64,000 nucleotides of DNA from Theocolax elegans (lineage: Eukaryota; Arthropoda; Insecta; Hymenoptera; Cerocephalidae). Below the pieces are notes generated by a model. It searched no databases, had not been told where the DNA came from, and saw only the letters and a program-made list of their open reading frames with translations. The stretch is taken from the NCBI GenBank assembly GCA_026168455.1, contig JANSJX010000054.1, forward strand, positions 62,001-126,000. The letters are read 5' to 3'. Position 1 is the first letter of the stretch. Each line of letters starts with the position of its first letter. Made by a program: the position numbers and the translations under genes. This document shows, piece after piece, positions 45,337 to 58,197 of the stretch.

Positions 45337-45897
45337 GAACAACTATTCGTCATTCAAAAATAAATTCTATTTAATTAACATTGATGGGTTGGGGAGGAAA
45401 CATATGCAGGGTGGATGGCTGCTTCTCGTAGGCATTTCGCCGGAAGAACCAGCCGGAGCTCTGTAGAATGGCCCTGCCCGGCTCATCAATGCACCCCATC
45501 ACATAGTCTATTTATTTCTCTTTCTTTTTCCACTCAACCTCATATCCATTCCACCTTTCATCTCATTTTTCATTCTTTTAACTTACACATTACTACAAGT
45601 AGGTTTTTTCAGCCTAGTGCTTTTTCCTACTTAACGTAAGCTTCTGCTTACTTCTGCTTTCTCTAAACGTTCTGTAAACTCATCTATTTATTATTGTGCG
45701 AAAATGCTAACTTTAGCAATGCACTTTCACCTCCCACGCGATTTTTCCTTCTTAAGGAGAGGTAACGGGATTGGAGATATGCCTCCCGCCGTGGATTTCA
45801 TCCACGACGGGGACATATAAACAATCTTCCGGGCTGGACGTACCTCACTGGTTGGGGCGACGGAGGGGCCCCACCATCCCCCCCCTTTTTCTTTTTC

Positions 45898-46053
45898 TGA
45901 GGTGGCATCAGTTTGTCTTTGAGCACAGCTACCGAAACCATGGCACCCAAAACCAGTGGAAAGGCAGTTAAGAAGGCCGGTAAGGCCGTTAAAAATATTA
46001 CAAAAGGCGACAAGAAGAAGCACAAGAAGAAGAGGAAGGAGAGCTATGCCATC
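45898..46053 (+). repeat. 156-bp target duplication, right copy
   Basis: Same length as the left copy at 40,961-41,116. It supplies 42 nt of leader and the first 38 codons to the surviving H2B gene. Confidence 0.92.
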
Positions 46054-46314
46054 TACATCTACAAGGTGTTGAAGCAGGTCCATCCCGACACTGGTGTTTC
46101 CAGCAAGGCGATGAGCATTATGAACAGCTTTGTCAACGACATCTTTGAGCGCATCGCCGCTGAAGCTTCGAGACTTGCTCACTACAACAAGAGGTCGACC
46201 ATCACCTCCCGGGAGATCCAGACTGCCGTCAGGCTTCTGCTTCCCGGTGAGCTCGCCAAGCACGCTGTCAGTGAAGGCACCAAGGCCGTCACCAAGTATA
46301 CCAGCTCCAAATAA
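45940..46314 (+). CDS. H2B: histone H2B, copy 1 (promoter separated)
   Basis: 124 codons from ATG 45,940 (MAPKTSGK), complete and identical in protein to copy 2. H2B dimerises with H2A. The histone fold runs from about residue 35 to the end ([54 protein letters not shown]). A TTG 27 nt upstream extends the frame but is leader sequence in copy 2 as well. The promoter lies 4.9 kb upstream, beyond the LINE; the leader is intact only to position 45,898. Unless the LINE 3' region supplies a promoter, it should be silent. Confidence 0.95.
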   Translation: MAPKTSGKAVKKAGKAVKNITKGDKKKHKKKRKESYAIYIYKVLKQVHPDTGVSSKAMSIMNSFVNDIFERIAAEASRLAHYNKRSTITSREIQTAVRLLLPGELAKHAVSEGTKAVTKYTSSK

Positions 46315-46338
46315 ATCTACTAAATAGCAACTACAATC

Positions 46339-46354
46339 GGCCCTTTTCAGGGCC
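46339..46354 (+). terminator. histone 3' stem-loop of H2B copy 1
   Basis: GGCCCTTTTCAGGGCC, 24 nt after the stop. Confidence 0.95.
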
Positions 46355-49300
46355 ACTAAAAGTTTTTTACGTATCATATACTATTGTTTACCTTTGATTC
46401 ATGTATTTATTCATATTATAGTCATACATATTTCATTTTAAATTTATTTTTTCTTTTTCACATTTTATTAATTTTGAAACTGATATTTAAAATATTGTAA
46501 AACAGTGTCATTTTTCAGTATAACAAATAATTCTTTTATTAAATCAAGATATCCATTTTCTTGCTATTCCCTTTTATTTATTTTTATTACTGGGTTTAGT
46601 ACACAGTAAAAATGTTTTAATATAGATAGTATAAAAGTTTTATACATTTGTGAGTTTCATAATAATTGTTTTAAGCAAAAAATAAACTTTGTTTTGTGCA
46701 TTGTTAATAATGCGATGGGTTTCCTAAATGGATGTATTTATAACAGTTGATGCTATTTTTAAGCTGCAATTTTTAAAATAAAATATTGTGTCTGATAGTT
46801 ATTCAATATTGCAAAAAATTTTAATTGGTAAATACTATAAATATTTTGTATTAATATTTGTGTGTTTCTTTTGATTAATTGTACAAGTAATATTTAATTT
46901 AAGTATCTGAATGCGTTTTTTTTAAATTATGATCCTTTAAATTATTGTATACTTAAGTATAAAATTAATATTGTTTATTCGTGTAATGCATACAAATTTG
47001 CAAATTTTAACATATAAAACAATAATTTTCAGTTGTGACCAATAAATATCTACTTATTATTTTTATTGGAATTATATTTAAATTATAATAATAAAACCCT
47101 GTAGAAAAGAAACTAAAAATTGATGTAAAACTTTTTGACTAATAAAACCTTAATAAAAGTTCTTTTTCAAACAGACACACATAATTTATTATACTTTTTA
47201 GGTTTTATAAGAAATTATGGGTGCAGGTGTACATAATATTTATAGTATTGTCACGGACATCGCAATTTTTGGTTGGTAATTTTCATCAAAAGTCATAAAT
47301 TTTCAACCCAAGCATTTTGATTAAATTATTGATGTAAAAATCTGAAAAAATGTGGGTATATTGTTTGAACATACCTATATTGTTTAAAACATGTACAAAA
47401 CAATATAAAAAAATGACAATATCGTTGCCACTGTTCTATTAATCTAAAATAAAATTTATAAAGATTTCAGTGTAGGTACTACTAATGGAGAAACTCAGAT
47501 CATAATGTTTAGATTTAGCGACTGGTACCCTTCAGCCGCAATACTGAAAGTTACTTATAATCCATAACGTACATTCTTTGATAATACAAAGTTCGTAGCA
47601 ATACGAAAGAGTGTTAATTTGTCAAATATTAATATTAATATTAGTATATTCTTTTATACTTAATGACATAAGTAAATTGTTAGATCTTAGTGTGCGCATC
47701 CGAGAGTAAAAACTTAAAAATAAAATTATGAAATGAAATGCAAACAAAATTATATTTGTTTTACTATTTAATTGTTTTGTAATTTTTATCAAATTAAAGG
47801 AGTTATTATTGCTACGTTTTTATAGTATACCCTACTCTATTATAAAGCCTGCTTATACTAAAAGAGGTATCTGTCATATTATTGCTCTACATTATTTTTA
47901 GAATTATTTTAAGGGAGTATAAAAAAACTATAAAAATATTTACTAAACATACAACATATATATGTATATATATATATAAACTTTCAGGAAAAGGTATGTC
48001 AGATTGCCATACAAAAATGTCATACGCCCTACAGTGCTAAAGAAAAATCGACTAAAATTTTTATTCGAAATCTCTTAATTACTTTTTAAATTTGTCTTTC
48101 TACTAGTATACATTTTATTTTCTATTTATTTTATCTGATAGTTAGATAAAAGCGTAACCATGTATATTGCCTCAGCCTCTGCCAACGCACACGTACTTAA
48201 CTAGAAATCTTTTAAAAGATTGACATAATATGGAGCAATTATGAAAATTAAACATGGTAGGTATATATAAGAAACGTCAGCGCTTAGAACATTTAGTGTT
48301 ACTTATGTGCACATCAAGCAAATTTGTTATAAATAATTATTAATAAATGTTTCTTTTATTAATATCTCAGAATACGGTAATTATGTTCTTTTCCAATGCT
48401 ATTAAGAGTTAGTCGAGTTCTTTTTATTCTTTTCCTTTTATTTTATTTAAAAAAAATGGTCTATTAAAAAAACATTATTTTTGGAAAAATAGTTTTTGGA
48501 AAAATATTTTTTGTGAAAAAATGTCCCTACACCATTTAATTGATATTTTCAAAGCGCAGCAACTGTTGCATTTTTGTATACCTATCTGACACCCCTTTTT
48601 GCAAAACTTTCTAGTACGTTCAATAATAGCAGAAAAGAATCCTAAAACGTAATTCAAAATTATAATATAACAATATTGTTTCGATTTATGTAGAGCTTTT
48701 TTTTTAATGTTACTATTCCTGCGATCAATTTGATTTATATATCAATTTGATAATTCTATAATTATTGTAACTCATTATTTTTAATATAATATAAGATATG
48801 TTATATAAGTGCAAGAGAAATGATATTTTTATCGTTTTTTATATGAAAGCATTTTAATTTCATTATCCTACATAGTATAAAGTTGTGCAATGAAGGATTT
48901 GTGCATTTGTTTCATTCGGCATGCAAGTATTATATGCTAATAACATTATACGCCAAGCAAACGTTGTTATATCAAAAACGTAAAGTCTATAGTATTACAA
49001 AAACTAAGTTTTATAAAAACAAAGTTTATTATTTAACTATAATCGTTGTTTATTTAAAGAAATATATAAAGCAGTCAATATGTCTGCTTTACTTTTACCC
49101 TTATATTTTGTTATTAATTTAATTAAATCGGTAAATTATATGAGGCATGTATAAAGTACAGTTTTTTTCGTTGAAATAAACTACTAAGGACTTATTTACC
49201 TTAAAAAAAACATTTATAAAAATTCAATAAGTTTGGTAAATGGGCACGAAATCAGATGCTCATGGCTCCAAACATAGTGCCAAGCGCAACCCGTCTCTCT

Positions 49301-49408
49301 CCGAGGTCCGCGCTCAAGCGTCATATAGTGGGTACCTAGCGAGTATCGAACATTCTCTTGAGTACCCTCGTACAACTAACAAAGAAGTATTGGTAAAAGT
49401 TAGGAGCC
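46355..49408. other. AT-rich spacer before H1
   Basis: No gene is visible over about 3 kb. There is an AT microsatellite near 47,955-47,980. The last 150 nt should hold the H1 promoter; no clear TATA box is seen, only TCATATAG at about 49,321. Confidence 0.6.
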
Positions 49409-50026
49409 ATGGCTGACACCGCTACCACTCCCGCTATTGAAGCATCAGCACCATCGAAGGCAGCGCCAAAAAAGGCCGCGAAAAAAGCACCGGCAAAACC
49501 ACGCACTCATCCCCCTGCGGGTGAGATGGTTATTGCTGCCATCACTGCTCTTAAGGATAAGAAAGGATCGTCTCTTCAGGCTATCAAGAAATATATTGCT
49601 GGTACCTACAAAGTTGATGTAGAGAAGCAATCGACCTTCATAAAAAAATTCTTGAAGTCAGCCGTTACGAAGAAAACCATCGTACAGACGAAAGGATCCG
49701 GTGCTGCTGGATCTTTCAAGCTCGCGGCTGGCAAAGCTGAAGGCGAGAAGAAAGCTGCTAAGAAACCTGCAGCTAAAAAGGCAACTACTGTGAAGAAGGC
49801 AGCAGTGAAGAAACCAGCTGCAGCTAAAAAACCCGCAGCGAAAAAATCTGATGCAGCTAAGAAACAAACAGCGAAGAAAGCGGCTGCTAAGCCCAAAGTG
49901 GCTAAGCCCAAATCCCCATCTAAGGCAAAGAAAACTGGTAAAGCTCCTGCAGCTAAGCCTAAGGCGCCTAAACCTAAAAAAGCTGCGGCACCTAAAGCTG
50001 CTAAACCTAAAGCAGCGAAGAAATAA
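49409..50026 (+). CDS. H1: histone H1
   Basis: 205 codons. The N-terminal tail is Ala/Lys/Pro-rich. The winged-helix globular domain covers about residues 34-108 ([58 protein letters not shown]). The C-terminal tail is a Lys/Ala/Pro repeat with SPSKAKK, a likely kinase site. It binds linker DNA. No intron. It is the single H1 of the cluster. Two stem-loops follow instead of one. Confidence 0.98.
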   Translation: MADTATTPAIEASAPSKAAPKKAAKKAPAKPRTHPPAGEMVIAAITALKDKKGSSLQAIKKYIAGTYKVDVEKQSTFIKKFLKSAVTKKTIVQTKGSGAAGSFKLAAGKAEGEKKAAKKPAAKKATTVKKAAVKKPAAAKKPAAKKSDAAKKQTAKKAAAKPKVAKPKSPSKAKKTGKAPAAKPKAPKPKKAAAPKAAKPKAAKK

Positions 50027-50033
50027 ATCAATC

Positions 50034-50049
50034 GGTTCTTTTCAGAACC
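50034..50049 (+). terminator. H1 3' stem-loop 1
   Basis: GGTTCTTTTCAGAACC: same loop and length as the core-histone element, but with the stem changed by paired substitutions (GGCCC/GGGCC to GGTTC/GAACC). Confidence 0.9.
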
Positions 50050-50068
50050 AAACACTTTTTAACAAATC

Positions 50069-50084
50069 AGCCCTTTTCAGGGCT
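50069..50084 (+). terminator. H1 3' stem-loop 2
   Basis: AGCCCTTTTCAGGGCT followed by ACCA, 19 nt after the first stem-loop. The downstream context resembles the core-histone genes. Confidence 0.88.
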
Positions 50085-51610
50085 ACCAATTTATTAGTAC
50101 TATGGAATTAAACTATATACTACGTTCTAATTAAAACTGGAAATTCACGATATCAAAAACGTATTGAAAATAATTAGTTAATTTTATATAATTGTAATTA
50201 AAGAACAAAAGAGTAAAAGCGTGATATTAATCTGTATGTAGAAAAAACCGATGACAATTGTCACGTAGCTTCCTCAAATTAACATTTCAATTTTGTATGT
50301 AATTTATTATTCAAATATAGTATTTAATTATTTAAAACAAAATATTATAAAATTTCTAAAAATATTATTCTTTTCTGATTGAAACTTATATAGCTAGTTA
50401 TAGCTAGTTAAAAAAAATTAATGTATTTGTATAACAAAGAAAAGGGATCTTTATCGTTTTATCACCCACCCCCCCCCCCAAAAAAAAAATTAGGGTTTTC
50501 TTAATTACACCAATCGATTAAAAAATGCATAAAATATGTTTATATTACTTTTTTGAGTGAAAAGTAAAATATATTTCCGATTGTTTTTTAACCCAAAAAC
50601 TACTTTTGTTCATGGAAAGTTGAAAGTGAGTAAAAATATATCTACATATATAAAATAACCGAAATATCCAATAACCCAACTAACATTTAACCACTAAATT
50701 GGGCAGAACTCGTGTTTAGGTTGAGGCCTTTGGCTCTTCGAAACAATGGAATTGAAAATTCTTTAATATGCGTTTAAGCCAAAAGGTTAGTTAAGAACAA
50801 CTATATCTGTACACATATTATTTTAAACCATAAAACTATTTTTATTCATCAAAAGTTGAAAGTGAGTAAAATATATATAATACAATACTCAAACTCAATT
50901 AACAGTACCAATATATAAGTTACATACATATATTTAATTCAATAAATGAAACACTATAGTAAATATTAAGTTTTGGTTATTGGATTATCTTTTATGGTTT
51001 TTTTTACTATTTACAAAAAAAACTTAATTTTTGTTTTTTTTTTGGGGGGGGGGGGGGTTTAAAAATAATTAAAAAAACATTTCTCCAAAATAATAAGTAT
51101 AGGTTATGTCATTTTACGTCATTTTTTAACGATTTATCAAAAAAATCTATTTCTTATGGGGTGGGAGGGAGGGGGATAAAACGAAAAATAACCAAGAAAA
51201 GTACACATCTTTATGAAAAAAGTAATAAAAAAATTAATAAAATAAAAAAATATAGGCCATTTCGTCAATTTTCAATTAATGTTATTCATAATCTTCTATT
51301 TCAAATATTTCAAAAATTTTTTTTCATGGTAAGAAAATTGGGTACAATCAAATTGAATTTTTCATCAACCGGCATAGAAAATTATAGATGACATCAATTA
51401 AAAATATAATAAATTATCTATTTTACTTTTTTTAAAAATTATTTAAAAACATTTTCTTCCGAAATTACTATAAATTATTATATTGAATATATAAATATCA
51501 ATGATTGACAGTGGGTTTTGTACATAATAAAAAAATTTGGTTCAATTAGATTGAATTTTTCGCAACTCACATAAAAAATTTTGATGTTTAAATGTATTGA
51601 TTTTGATTAA
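50085..51610. other. AT-rich spacer with repeats
   Basis: A direct repeat of about 56 bp (…TTCAT(GGA/CAA)AAGTTGAAAGTGAGTAAAA…) is at 50,585-50,640 and 50,820-50,877. Between them is a relative of the repeat at 2,985-3,105. A C-run/A-run at 50,467-50,490 and a T-run/G-run at 51,030-51,058 are inverted to each other. Confidence 0.55.
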
Positions 51611-52283
51611 GGGTATGGTCGAAAATGATAAAAAATCAATTCTTTTTTATTTTAGAAACATATTCTGTATATTATGTAGAATTATGTGCATAAACAATTT
51701 TTATGATGAAAATGTAATTTTTATAATATAAAGTATTGGAACGAGATACTTATTTTAAACTTTAAAGATAAATATCTTTAAAACTATTTTTTATAATTTT
51801 AAAAACTCCTTGCAGGATAATTTTTATCGCAGCTTCCTGAATCTTTGCACACATTTTGAGATATGTATTAGTTATAAAGTTACACAACCATTTTATTAAA
51901 TGTATAAAAAATAGTTTCTAAGTTATTTAACTTTAAAGTTTAAAATAATTATCACGTTCCAATATCTCATGTTGAAATTTATTCAATAAAATTTGACAAA
52001 AATTACTTTATCACCTTAAAAATTGTTGACGCACATTCTATATAACATATTGTCACAAATATCGCCGCGCGATTTAAATATATGAGAAGGAGTCGAATGA
52101 TAGATATGAAGTGTAGCGTCGATGCTCCGTCGGGTGGACGTTAGCTTGATGGTCAATCCGGAGTCTAATCCCGCAGTCCACCTTTTTATTTCTCGCTTCT
52201 CTCCTTTCCATACGTAACAATATAGAATATGTTTCTAAAATAAAAAAATTGATTTTTTCATCATATTCGACCATACTCTACCC
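51611..52283. mobile_element. piggyBac-type foldback MITE, 673 bp including a solo LTR
   Basis: TTAA at 51,607-51,610 and 52,284-52,287. Ends GGGTATGGTCGAAAATGAT and its inverted partner. The inner arms also match (ATTGGAACGAGATACTTATTTT with its complement near 51,965). The right arm is interrupted by the solo LTR at 52,051-52,219. Confidence 0.8.
52051..52219. mobile_element. solo LTR, 169 bp
   Basis: TGTCACAAATATCGCC...CATACGTAACA has TG...CA ends, GC-richer composition than its host element and ATAT on both sides (52,047-52,050 and 52,220-52,223). It shares TGTCAC and ACGTAACA ends with the large LTR element but not its body. A 40-nt piece of its right half recurs at 62,465-62,505. Confidence 0.75.
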
Positions 52284-52287
52284 TTAA

Positions 52288-54012
52288 AAATATAAAAAAT
52301 TATATAATTATAAGCACTCTTGTGCTTTCATTTAGATTTTATAGAAACATTTTCTTCTAAAAATATGGTTAGTTCCACATTCAACTACTTTTTAAGGAAA
52401 CAAAATTTTAATAAAAATTATATTTTAGATTATATTTTTTTCTGAAAAACTAATCCATGAAAATTTTGAAAATTTTACTGTATAATGTTATTATTATATT
52501 CTATTTCGACGCTTTTTTAACATATTTGATGAATTATTTTCAGAAATATGAGCAATAAAACATTTTGTACAAAAATATATAATGCTTACTAATTTAGGTA
52601 ATTATAGATATTTTGCGTTGAAGAACAATAGGGATCGGAACTACCAAAAAGATTTCTCTCCCAAAATTTGAAGTGAATTAAATGCTTTTTATTCCCAAAA
52701 ACGTTCGACATAAAAATCCCAATTTTTCACATTTTTTTTAAATCTTAACCATAGTCAATATAATTACTTGAATTTTTTACGCAGTGTATGACCATTGGAA
52801 GGTTCCCTCATCATAAATTTTTTCAACACACTTATCTGAATAATTTCCAGAATATAAAATATTTAAAAAAAATAATTTTTCATAAATAACATAAAAACTA
52901 ATAAAGATAATAATTTGTCAATCCAAAATCTAGCGCATTGATTTTTAAATCTTTAAAGTAAATTTGATTCAATTACAAAAAAAAATAATATCAAAATTTT
53001 TGAAATATTAATTTTTTAAAAATCGAAAATAGTTTTTAAAATAAAACTATTTTGAATGAATTTAGTGTTAAAAATCTTAGTATAATTTTTGACTAATAAA
53101 TATACTGCAAGACGACTCTTTTTGGATCTCTTAAACAATTGCGAACTGTAGTTAAAAATGCAACTATGTAGATTTAAAGTAAGTGATTAAATGTTTGACA
53201 CCTGAGTAGTGACTGCGACATCGTTTTGGTAGTTGCGAATAATCGTGACCACCGGGAATCCAGTCTGTAAGGTCCACATATCCATAATTTTCTTGATTGT
53301 CACGTTCTGATCGATTTTCCTACATTTATTCGATTATACTTAATTATTTTATTTTCAAACATATATTATTATAAGTTTCTTATCTCTAAAAGGAAATACA
53401 ATCCTTCTTGTAATTACAATCAAAACCAGAAGACGAAATGAGTACAGTCATTTCAGTAATCCACGAAGTTCTCCTAATAAAATAGCGGTATCCGTAGTTC
53501 CCTTCATCGACCCTCTATCATATAGTTTCTAATTATTAACTAGTCTCTTATTTCTAAATGAAATCGTTTGTTAATTACATAAGAAACCAGAAGACAGGAT
53601 AAGTATAATCCTTTAAATAAACTACTAAGTTCTTCTAAAAACAATTGTACCAACATTTCCTTTTGTTGAACCTTATTTTTTGTATAATTTTATTAACTAT
53701 AATGAAAATAATAAGTTACAATTACATTTTTTCACTTTCTTTTTTTAATACTTTTTCCAAATATTACAATGCTTGAAAATTGAAATTTTGAAATTAAAAA
53801 AAAAGACTTGATAAACTGCCTTTAAAGAACTGGGATTTGAGAAATCGGGGAATAATAGTGGATCCAATATATTTTTTAATAATAGTTGTTTCAAATAATT
53901 TCTAAAAACTTATCAAGGATGAAAAATACTCAAAATAGTTTTTCTAATCCTAGGAATGATTGCAATTCTGAAATTAGTTAACAAATGTTTGTTCAACGTA
54001 TGAATAATTGGT
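52288..54012. other. AT-rich spacer
   Basis: No gene or clear element is visible. Confidence 0.55.
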
Positions 54013-54028
54013 GGCCCTGAAAAGGGCC
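54013..54028 (-). terminator. histone 3' stem-loop of H4 copy 2
   Basis: Minus strand GGCCCTTTTCAGGGCC, 33 nt past the stop. Confidence 0.95.
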
Positions 54029-54060
54029 GATTGTAATTTTGATAATGGTAAGCGAATAAA

Positions 54061-54565
<505 letters not shown>

Positions 54566-54930
54566 ATTCTCTTCAGTTGATTTAATGTGTTATACCATTT
54601 TAAACAAAAATTATTGCATCATCCAGACAAATTAGCTTTTTAAAACAAATTTTGAAAGGTATATTATTATTAGATATTGTAAAGGAAGTTGCCAGGATAT
54701 TGGGTATATGTTTGCGGTCAGTTGTAAATGGTGAAACATTGTTTGAATAATCCAAGAATATACATTCCTATTGAAGAAACGTATTTATAGGTTTTAAAAG
54801 TAACTGTAAAGTTACCTGAGTTACGTTCGATTTTATTAGTTGTATTGCAAAATTAAACAATCTGTCAATTTTATCCATTTTTTATATTTTGTATTATGTA
54901 AATGTATCTTTATCATCCACACATAATTTA
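54566..54930. other. AT-rich spacer
   Basis: Nothing recognised. Confidence 0.5.
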
Positions 54931-55335
54931 TTTCAAAGGAATATTTCTTGATCTTGGTGAATAAACCACACTTATATAATTAGGTGTCAGTAATTTTTTT
55001 AGCGATGCCCTAATTTACTTATTCTTCGGCGTACATAATAAAGTTAATTTAATGGTTTTTTTAAATATTCTTGTTTTCTTTATTAGTGTGACGATTCAGT
55101 GATGCTACGATCAAAATTCAAATGCTAAACGTTTAATACATTGACAAGTAGTAAGTAAAATGTCATTAATCACTAGGCTTGAATAGAAAACCTATAATTA
55201 TTCATGTATATTCAAATGTATTCGGTTTTATAAATAAAGGTTTAGTCTGAAGTGGATGACAAAAAGTCATCGAAACGTCGCCATTTAATTAAAAGTGTGG
55301 TTTATTCACCAAATTCAAGAAATAATCCTTTGAAA
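54931..55335. mobile_element. 405-bp inverted-repeat unit carrying a hammerhead-like motif
   Basis: Left arm 54,931-54,973 (TTTCAAAGGAATATTTCTTG... AAACCACACTT) is the reverse complement of 55,293-55,335 with few mismatches. The hammerhead-like motif sits just inside the right arm. Inverted terminal segments around hammerhead motifs are described for Penelope-like elements; no RT or GIY-YIG sequence is present here. Confidence 0.6.
55239..55281 (+). ncRNA. hammerhead-ribozyme-like motif, copy 2
   Basis: CTGAAGT (55,247-55,253), hairpin GATGAC-AAAAA-GTCATC, then GAAACGTC. The last core base is T where A is required, so this copy is probably inactive. Upstream AATAAAGGTTTAGT matches copy 1. 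Confidence 0.45.
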
Positions 55336-57101
55336 TTTTATATTATGATTTCTAAATACTTTTAATATAGACATTATTGAAGCTCTTTGTAGACTTCAAA
55401 AGTAGCATCATTCTCTTTTAAGTATTCAGTAGTTTTTAAACCATTCTTTTTAACATCTTAAAAGATGTCTTTCAAAATCTAATTTCTATAGCGTACGGTT
55501 TTATTCCTCAGGATTTGTAGTGTAACGCACTATAAATGAAAAGTTGATTTTTGAACGCAGTTTGTTTAAAAGTAGACTTGAAAATTAAGGTATCTTACCA
55601 ATTGAAAATTTTATGGAAGACTCTTAAAAGAATCTACACATTGATTATTTATTTAATAGGATTTTTCCATAAATTTTAAGTTAATAGTAGATGCTGTACA
55701 ATGCTTCGGAGCTGAGATAAATTTTTCTTTTCAAGCAATCATTGTGACGTTGTTTATTTATATAAAGAGCTGATATTTACAGATACGATAAAACAGTACC
55801 AATAAACTTCAGTGTTTCAACTAAGTTATTAACAAAAGCTGTATTAACGAGTAATAAGGAAAAAAAGTAGGGAACGCATGCGCAGTACGCTTTTTGGCCA
55901 GGTTTTGACAAGTGCTTTTTCCATAATTTTCCATAATATAAAAATAACGTTCGAGAATCTCGAAAATTGATATTTTATTTATTTATCACATTAAATCAAG
56001 GTATTTTATTATTTACAACAGGTTTCTTATTAAACGTTAAACAAATTCTTTTCATTAAATAATGATTTTATAAATTTCACACAAAATTACATTCGATATT
56101 TCAAGTAACTTGGGAACAAGTAAATTAAGACATTTACCTCATATAGTATTGAAATAATATATATTTTCCACGTACTTAATAATAATAACAGCAATTAAAT
56201 AATCACTGTTCAAAATCAATCTATTTAAAATGATAACGCTATTTGAAAATGGGTATATGAAAAATAGTCTTTATCGCTACTCACTTGTAAGCAGTATTGC
56301 AAATAATTAATTATTTTTTAATTAAATAATCCATTTAATTCGTAATTCTTTTTTGATTTATGAATTAAACTCGTCTTTAATTCACAAATCATTTTTGATT
56401 TATGATTTAAACTCATTCTAAGTTCACAAAATATTTTTAATTATTTTATTAATATTAATTATTAACTACAACCTTTTGATATATATATTATTATATTGTA
56501 ATATATCATAATATATTATTAATTTTATTATCTTAATATTTTAGAGTTTAATGAAAAAATCAAAAATGATTCGTAAATTAAAGGCGAATTATGATTTATA
56601 GATCGGTGCAATTAATTTTTTGCAACCCTGATTGTAAGCCCTTTTAATAAAATGAGCATAAACTTGAATTTATTGTACTTCTTTCATTTTTCAACGCTTA
56701 TATCTATCTAAAGTCTGAATCCAGATCAGTCACTCGAAATCAAACTTTGTAGTGTTTTCGACTTCAAAACAATCTTTCTGAAGACATATACGATTTTCTG
56801 TTTGCCCAACTTGTATTAGTAAAAACATTTATGTCACTAGTAGATGATTATTTTATTAGTTTTAATTCACTTATTCAATAAAAGATATTGTTATAAAAGT
56901 TGTTTTGATATTGATAATTATCGTCGAAGAGCTGATTTCATTCTAATAACTGGGTCAAGTCGCTGAAAAAAACGTTTCACTACAAGACAAACACTGAAAT
57001 CCTTTTTTACCAATTTTATTTAAACTAGCTATTTTATATTTATTAGAAGACGAATCTTTATAGATGTTTAAAAAGTTTGTACAACGTAAGAAATTTTTGG
57101 T
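55336..57101. other. AT-rich spacer
   Basis: No gene is seen. Short palindromic stretches with repeated ATTTATGA(A/T)TTAAACTC lie at 56,355-56,420. Confidence 0.5.
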
Positions 57102-57117
57102 GGCCCTGAAAAGGGCC
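57102..57117 (-). terminator. histone 3' stem-loop of H2B copy 2
   Basis: Minus strand GGCCCTTTTCAGGGCC, 26 nt past the H2B stop. Confidence 0.95.
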
Positions 57118-57143
57118 GATTGTAGTTGTTATTTTTGGTTGCT

Positions 57144-57518
57144 TTATTTGGAGCTGGTGTACTTGGTGACAGCCTTGGTGCCTTCACTGACGGCATGCTT
57201 GGCGAGCTCACCGGGAAGCAGAAGCCTGACGGCAGTCTGGATCTCCCGGGAGGTGATGGTCGACCTCTTGTTGTAGTGAGCAAGCCTCGAAGCTTCAGCG
57301 GCGATGCGCTCAAAGATGTCGTTGACGAAACTGTTCATAATGCTCATCGCCTTGCTGGAAACACCAGTGTCGGGATGGACCTGCTTCAACACCTTGTAGA
57401 TGTAGATGGCATAGCTTTCCTTCCTCTTCTTCTTGTGCTTCTTCTTGTCGCCTTTTGTAATATTTTTAACGGCCTTACCGGCCTTCTTGACTGCCTTTCC
57501 ACTGGTTTTGGGTGCCAT
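57144..57518 (-). CDS. H2B: histone H2B, copy 2
   Basis: 124 codons from the ATG at 57,516-57,518 (MAPKTSGK); the protein equals copy 1. Intact, intronless, and divergent from H2A over a shared promoter. It has TATA-like TTAAAAAG (plus positions 57,574-57,581). With copy 1 cut off from its promoter, this is probably the working H2B of the window. Confidence 0.98.
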   Translation of the reverse strand: MAPKTSGKAVKKAGKAVKNITKGDKKKHKKKRKESYAIYIYKVLKQVHPDTGVSSKAMSIMNSFVNDIFERIAAEASRLAHYNKRSTITSREIQTAVRLLLPGELAKHAVSEGTKAVTKYTSSK

Positions 57519-58153
<635 letters not shown>

Positions 58154-58181
58154 ATGCCTTGACATTATTTTATTATCAATC

Positions 58182-58197
58182 GGCCCTTTTCAGGGCC
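58182..58197 (+). terminator. histone 3' stem-loop of H2A
   Basis: GGCCCTTTTCAGGGCC followed by ACCA. Confidence 0.95.

Larger units (their letters stand above)
41117..45897 (+). mobile_element. Jockey-type LINE inserted in H2B, 4,781 bp, nearly intact
   Basis: Begins ATTGATGGGGGAG at the end of the left duplication and ends in a pyrimidine-rich run (CCCCCCCTTTTTCTTTTTC) before the right one; there is no poly(A). It has a 163-nt leader, ORF1 with one frameshift, a complete ORF2 starting in an ATGA overlap, and a 560-nt 3' region with hairpin CGTGGAT/ATCCACG near 45,792. Codon use is A/C-rich and unlike the histones. Lack of RNase H and the RT signature [20 protein letters not shown] place it in the Jockey group. 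Confidence 0.92.

Noticed and set aside
45913..45939. Upstream TTG start adding nine residues to H2B
   Set aside because: The same leader is untranslated in the second H2B, and MAPKTSGK at the ATG gives the family's normal length.
48475..49122. Small frames between H2B and H1
   Set aside because: AT-rich, low complexity, no conserved motif or promoter context.
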